Below, piece after piece: positions 61,290-64,000 of a stretch of 64,000 nt of DNA; positions within the stretch are counted from its first letter, which is position 1; every line of letters begins with the position of its first letter. The DNA is from Bathymodiolus brooksi (lineage: Eukaryota > Mollusca > Bivalvia > Mytilida > Modiolidae): NCBI GenBank assembly GCA_963680875.1, contig OY804590.1:25358640-25422639 (forward strand), in the 5' to 3' direction. The notes under the pieces were generated by a model that was given only the letters and a program-made list of their open reading frames with translations, made no database searches and was not told the origin of the DNA. The translations under genes were made by a program, and so were the position numbers.

Positions 61290-61829
61290 ATGCTTGTAAA
61301 TGATAAGATGATTCATGAGGCTAGAGTCTTTAATTTCACATACAGGTATATTGATGACGTTTTATCTATCAATAATTCTAGATTTGCAGAATTTCTTCCA
61401 TTGATATATCCTCCAGAGCTGGAAGTTAAAGATACCACATATACCGCTTCGTCCGCATCATTTTTGGACTTATACCTCGAATTTGACGACAGTGGTCAAA
61501 TCAGTACTAAAATTTATGATAAACGGGACGACTTCAATTTTAAGATCATAAATTTTCCAAATATGTGCAGCAATATACCAGCTTCTCCTGCATATGGTGT
61601 TTACATCTCGCAATTGATTCGCTATGCAAGGGCCAGTAGCAATTATTCTGATTTCCTGAAACGTCATCTTCATCTGAGAAACAGGCTACTGGACCAGGGC
61701 TATAAAAAAATTCGCCTTATCCGATCTCTTAAAAAGTTTATATTCCGATACCAAGATCTTGTCGAAATATATTCCGTCTCTGCAGAAAAGATTATAAACG
61801 ATGGATTTTCATATAGTGAAAATGTATAA
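61290..61829 (+). pseudogene. Reverse transcriptase fragment with YIDD box, retroelement of uncertain class
   Basis: 179 codons open with FNFTYRYIDDVLSINN; the YIDD box (residues 20-23) is the catalytic centre of a reverse transcriptase. Then follow SASFLDLYLEFD, KIYDKRDDFNFKIINFPNMC, NIPASPAYGVYISQLIRYAR and a basic C-terminus. I have seen this pattern in many cnidarian and mollusc retroelement proteins, but I cannot place it firmly (Penelope-like or another lineage). The N-terminal half of the polymerase is missing, so this is a 5'-truncated copy. The apparent start codon lies at the junction with the LINE fragment and is not authentic. Confidence 0.72.
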
Positions 61830-62110
61830 AGATAAAGTGTCAACAAAAATGTCAAAAATATTTTTTTATCAATGTGTGACGTAAAATTGCTTTTGACATT
61901 TACTTCACTGAGTTTGGTGCTGCTTTGAAAACTCTTATACCTGTTTTGTTCAAGTATTGTTATAAATACTGTTATAGTGACAGTCGGAGACTTTGAGCCG
62001 TAATGCAAGGGGGAGGTTTGGCGCTTTAAAATCTGATTCAACCCACCATTTCTTTAGAAATGCCTGTACCAAGTCAGGGTCATTACGGTTTTCACAGTTT
62101 TCCGGTTGTT
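61830..62110 (+). other. 3' region of the YIDD retroelement
   Basis: After the stop, an AT-rich part leads to AAGGGGGAGGTTTGGCGC, then AACCCACCATTTCTTTAGAA and TGCCTGTACCAAGTCAGGGT. I have met this block next to YIDD-type frames in other marine-invertebrate sequence, so it probably is the element's 3' untranslated region. Confidence 0.45.
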
Positions 62111-62300
62111 GACTTATTTTGTCTGTTTATATGCTTATGAGATTTGACTTTCCATTTGTAAGATTGTTCGGAGTTCGGTAATTTTCTTATTACCCTTATT
62201 AGCAGATCATTGTTTGTCTTTTTTCATTTGGCTATTACATTGTGCTTCCTTCAAATTACGACTACTGATTATCCTAATGGTATCTACAAATTATTTTTTT
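62111..62300 (+). repeat. Dispersed repeat-like fragment
   Basis: TTGTCTGTTTATATGCTTAT, GATTTGACTTTCCATTTG, CAGATCATTGTTTGTCTTTT and TTATCCTAATGGTATCTAC resemble parts of the long-form dispersed repeats at 55.3 and 56.2 kb, with more change. It may instead belong to the end of the retroelement before it. Confidence 0.35.
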
Positions 62301-62777
62301 TACATATTCAACAATACTAGTGTATAATGAATTGGTAATCCCAGCTATGGGTTAAATAGTTCCACTGTTTTGTGGATGGAGAGGGAAACTCCATTATCAA
62401 ACCTCCGCTGCCGTGCGGCATACCCATGTATGGGAAAGGCTTCGGGATAAAACCCTGAGGATAAATCCAGTTTGGGACCTGTAAAGTCCCTCCAGTGCTT
62501 CCAGGAAAGGTCTTATACCAGAAGCTAATGGAGAGGTAACCCTAACAGAAACCCTCAGTGCTGAAGTCGGAGGTGCTGGACCGTAAATGGCACACTCTAA
62601 CAGACCACAACACTACGCATTTACAGCCATTATGACACATGACACACATGAATTGGTAAGACTTGTATTTCTATATCCCTTCATTACAATCAAAGCTTAC
62701 AAAATGCAACTAGAAATTACATTGAACACAATAAAGTTATAACAAACTCACAACCATCACATGAAATATGATTACCA

Positions 62778-63458
62778 TTGAAAAAGATTGTAAAGATGGC
62801 GACGGGACTAGACGGGCGTTTGTTTACTCTAACAGCAACTTTAATTGTATCTCGAATCCTTGCATTTCCAACGCAATTAGATCTCCCAGACAACGAATAC
62901 ATGGTAGAAGATCTCGGATTATACTCGAGAACGAAACCAAAACCATTTTGCCATGACTTTTCACTAGATTTATTATACCCGAGGATCGTCTCAAAAAAGA
63001 TCCGCCATTATGCAAATAGACGTTACTACAAATACTTACCAAACCAAAATACAACAACATATACATCAATAATTATAATTCTTTTGCTATCAGGAGACAT
63101 TTCAAATAATCCTGGTCCAGTAAAATATCCTTGTGGGAAATGTTCCAAACCAGTAAAACGAAATCAACGTGGAATTTATTGTGAAGACTGTACATATTGG
63201 TATCACATTAAATGTATTGACCTACCGATAGACGAATACCAACGCTTATCAACATCATCTGAAAGTTGGTACTGTGCAAACTGTATTTGGCCTATTTTTA
63301 GCAACTCCTTTTTTAATATTGTAGATGTAGAGGATAAATCAAACGCACCCACTGTTAATTCCGGTGTAAATGTAAACAAACACATGATTAAAGACCTAAA
63401 GAGATGTCCGGAGATCTTATCCCAAAAATTTCATGGCAGCACACCTGAACATCAATAG
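62778..63458 (+). CDS. LINE C first coding part with 2A-like motif and PHD finger
   Basis: 226 codons. After a basic N-terminal half, a hydrophobic run (TSIIIILLLSG, residues 96-106) leads into GDISNNPGP. This resembles the 2A ribosome-skipping consensus DxExNPGP but has Ser where Glu is usual, so activity is doubtful. A PHD/zinc-finger follows: YPCGKCSKPV, GIYCEDCTYWYHIKC and WYCANC supply the Cys4-His-Cys3 ligands. PHD fingers occur in many LINEs and may guide chromatin targeting. The frame overlaps the endonuclease frame by 26 bp, either a real frameshift or decay. The upstream ATG at 62,768 in another frame does not extend it. Confidence 0.72.
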   Translation: MKKIVKMATGLDGRLFTLTATLIVSRILAFPTQLDLPDNEYMVEDLGLYSRTKPKPFCHDFSLDLLYPRIVSKKIRHYANRRYYKYLPNQNTTTYTSIIIILLLSGDISNNPGPVKYPCGKCSKPVKRNQRGIYCEDCTYWYHIKCIDLPIDEYQRLSTSSESWYCANCIWPIFSNSFFNIVDVEDKSNAPTVNSGVNVNKHMIKDLKRCPEILSQKFHGSTPEHQ

Positions 63459-64000
63459 CCTTCGGTACAAATTTGACGAAATAAAAGAGGTACTAAATGA
63501 CAACATTGTAGATTTATTAATTATTTCTGAAACGAAACTTGATAAATCTTTTATTGACAATCTGTTCAGTGTAGATTGGTACAAAGTGCAACGTAGGGAC
63601 AGGAACCAGTACGACGGGGGCCTACTTACCTTTATCAGATCTGACTTTCCATCCAACAGAAAAAAATCTTTAGAGAGTGACAAAATTGAAACTCTGTGTC
63701 ATGAAGTATATTTAAGTGACAGAAAGTGGTTGATTGCTGGGGCATATAAACCCCCTTCTATGTCAAACAATGAATTTACTGGATATTTCCCCAGATTTGC
63801 CGATTGATCTTTAATACATTATGAACATATGTTATTATTTGGTGACCTGAATTTTGACATGCTCCATTCAGATAAAAGTGCTACCTTGAATGATTTCTGT
63901 GATATTTTCAATCTATCACAACTTGTTAATGGTCCAACCTATTTCAAAAAGGGCTGTATCCCATCACTAGCAGATGTAATAATGACAAACAAGAAATCAT
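63433..64000 (+). pseudogene. LINE C APE-type endonuclease, broken by a TGA
   Basis: The frame starts MAAHLNINSLRYKFDEI and carries IISETKLDKSF, with the catalytic Glu of the endonuclease/exonuclease/phosphatase fold, then YDGGLLTFIRSDF and AGAYKPPS. A TGA at about 63,805 interrupts it. The same frame then continues with LLFGDLNFDM, the next conserved block (GDxN), and DFCDIFNLSQLVNGPTYFKK to the window end. A single substitution therefore made the stop; CGA to TGA is plausible. In living copies this domain nicks target DNA to prime reverse transcription. Confidence 0.85.

Larger units (their letters stand above)
62340..64000 (+). mobile_element. LINE C, 5' half (2A-like, PHD finger, endonuclease), runs off the right edge
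   Basis: About 430 bp of likely 5' untranslated region (62,340-62,770, with GAGGGAAACTCCATTATCAA and AGGCTTCGGGATAAAACCCT) precede two overlapping coding parts. The order hydrophobic N-terminus, NPGP motif, PHD finger and APE-type endonuclease is that of several invertebrate LINEs. The reverse transcriptase would lie right of the window. At least one stop and one frame change mark this copy as decayed. Confidence 0.72.

Overview
This is eukaryotic DNA, most probably from a mussel-like bivalve (Mytilidae). I infer this from AT-rich sequence, GT-AG introns, tRNA-derived SINEs of the bivalve type, many copies of a dispersed repeat family that I associate with Mytilus genomes, and PHD-finger/endonuclease LINEs. 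There are no operons, and no long intact single-exon gene. The species call is inference.

Layout. 1-30,754 is one uninterrupted array of a 41-bp satellite (about 750 monomers) with higher-order periods of 2,944, 2,091, 1,595 and 656 bp. 30,755-47,112 holds a split gene on the minus strand that can only be seen by joining splice sites. Four coding exons (46,962-47,112; 44,226-44,393; 41,623-41,756; 30,925-31,006) join in matching phase (1, 1, 0, ending in phase 1). They give a signal peptide, a Gly-rich segment, an Ala-rich hydrophobic segment, a Cys-Pro segment and the start of a probable C-type-lectin-like domain. The rest of the gene lies beyond the left edge, so intron 4 would contain the whole satellite.

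The introns are filled with tandem repeats: a 55-bp minisatellite (about 24 copies) and a 33-bp repeat in intron 2, a 38/40-bp minisatellite (about 190 copies) plus nested LINEs in intron 3, and the 41-bp satellite in intron 4. The intron-3 minisatellite begins at the first base of the intron, and each copy repeats that intron's 5' splice site (GTAAGTATATGTACTTG). The 41-bp satellite, read in the gene's sense strand, carries AGAG|GTAAGG in most monomers. This gene with splice-donor-bearing arrays in its introns is the most unusual thing in the window.

47,113-64,000 is ordinary repeat-rich accessory DNA. It contains a decayed IS630/Tc1/mariner-type transposon with about 108-bp inverted ends (48,333-51,200), a foldback hairpin near 51.6 kb, a Ty3/Gypsy pol scrap, four SINE copies, many copies of the dispersed repeat, a reverse-transcriptase fragment with a YIDD box joined to a LINE fragment (61.1-62.1 kb), and the 5' half of a LINE with a 2A-like motif, PHD finger and endonuclease running off the right edge. 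I see no convincing host gene right of 47,112.
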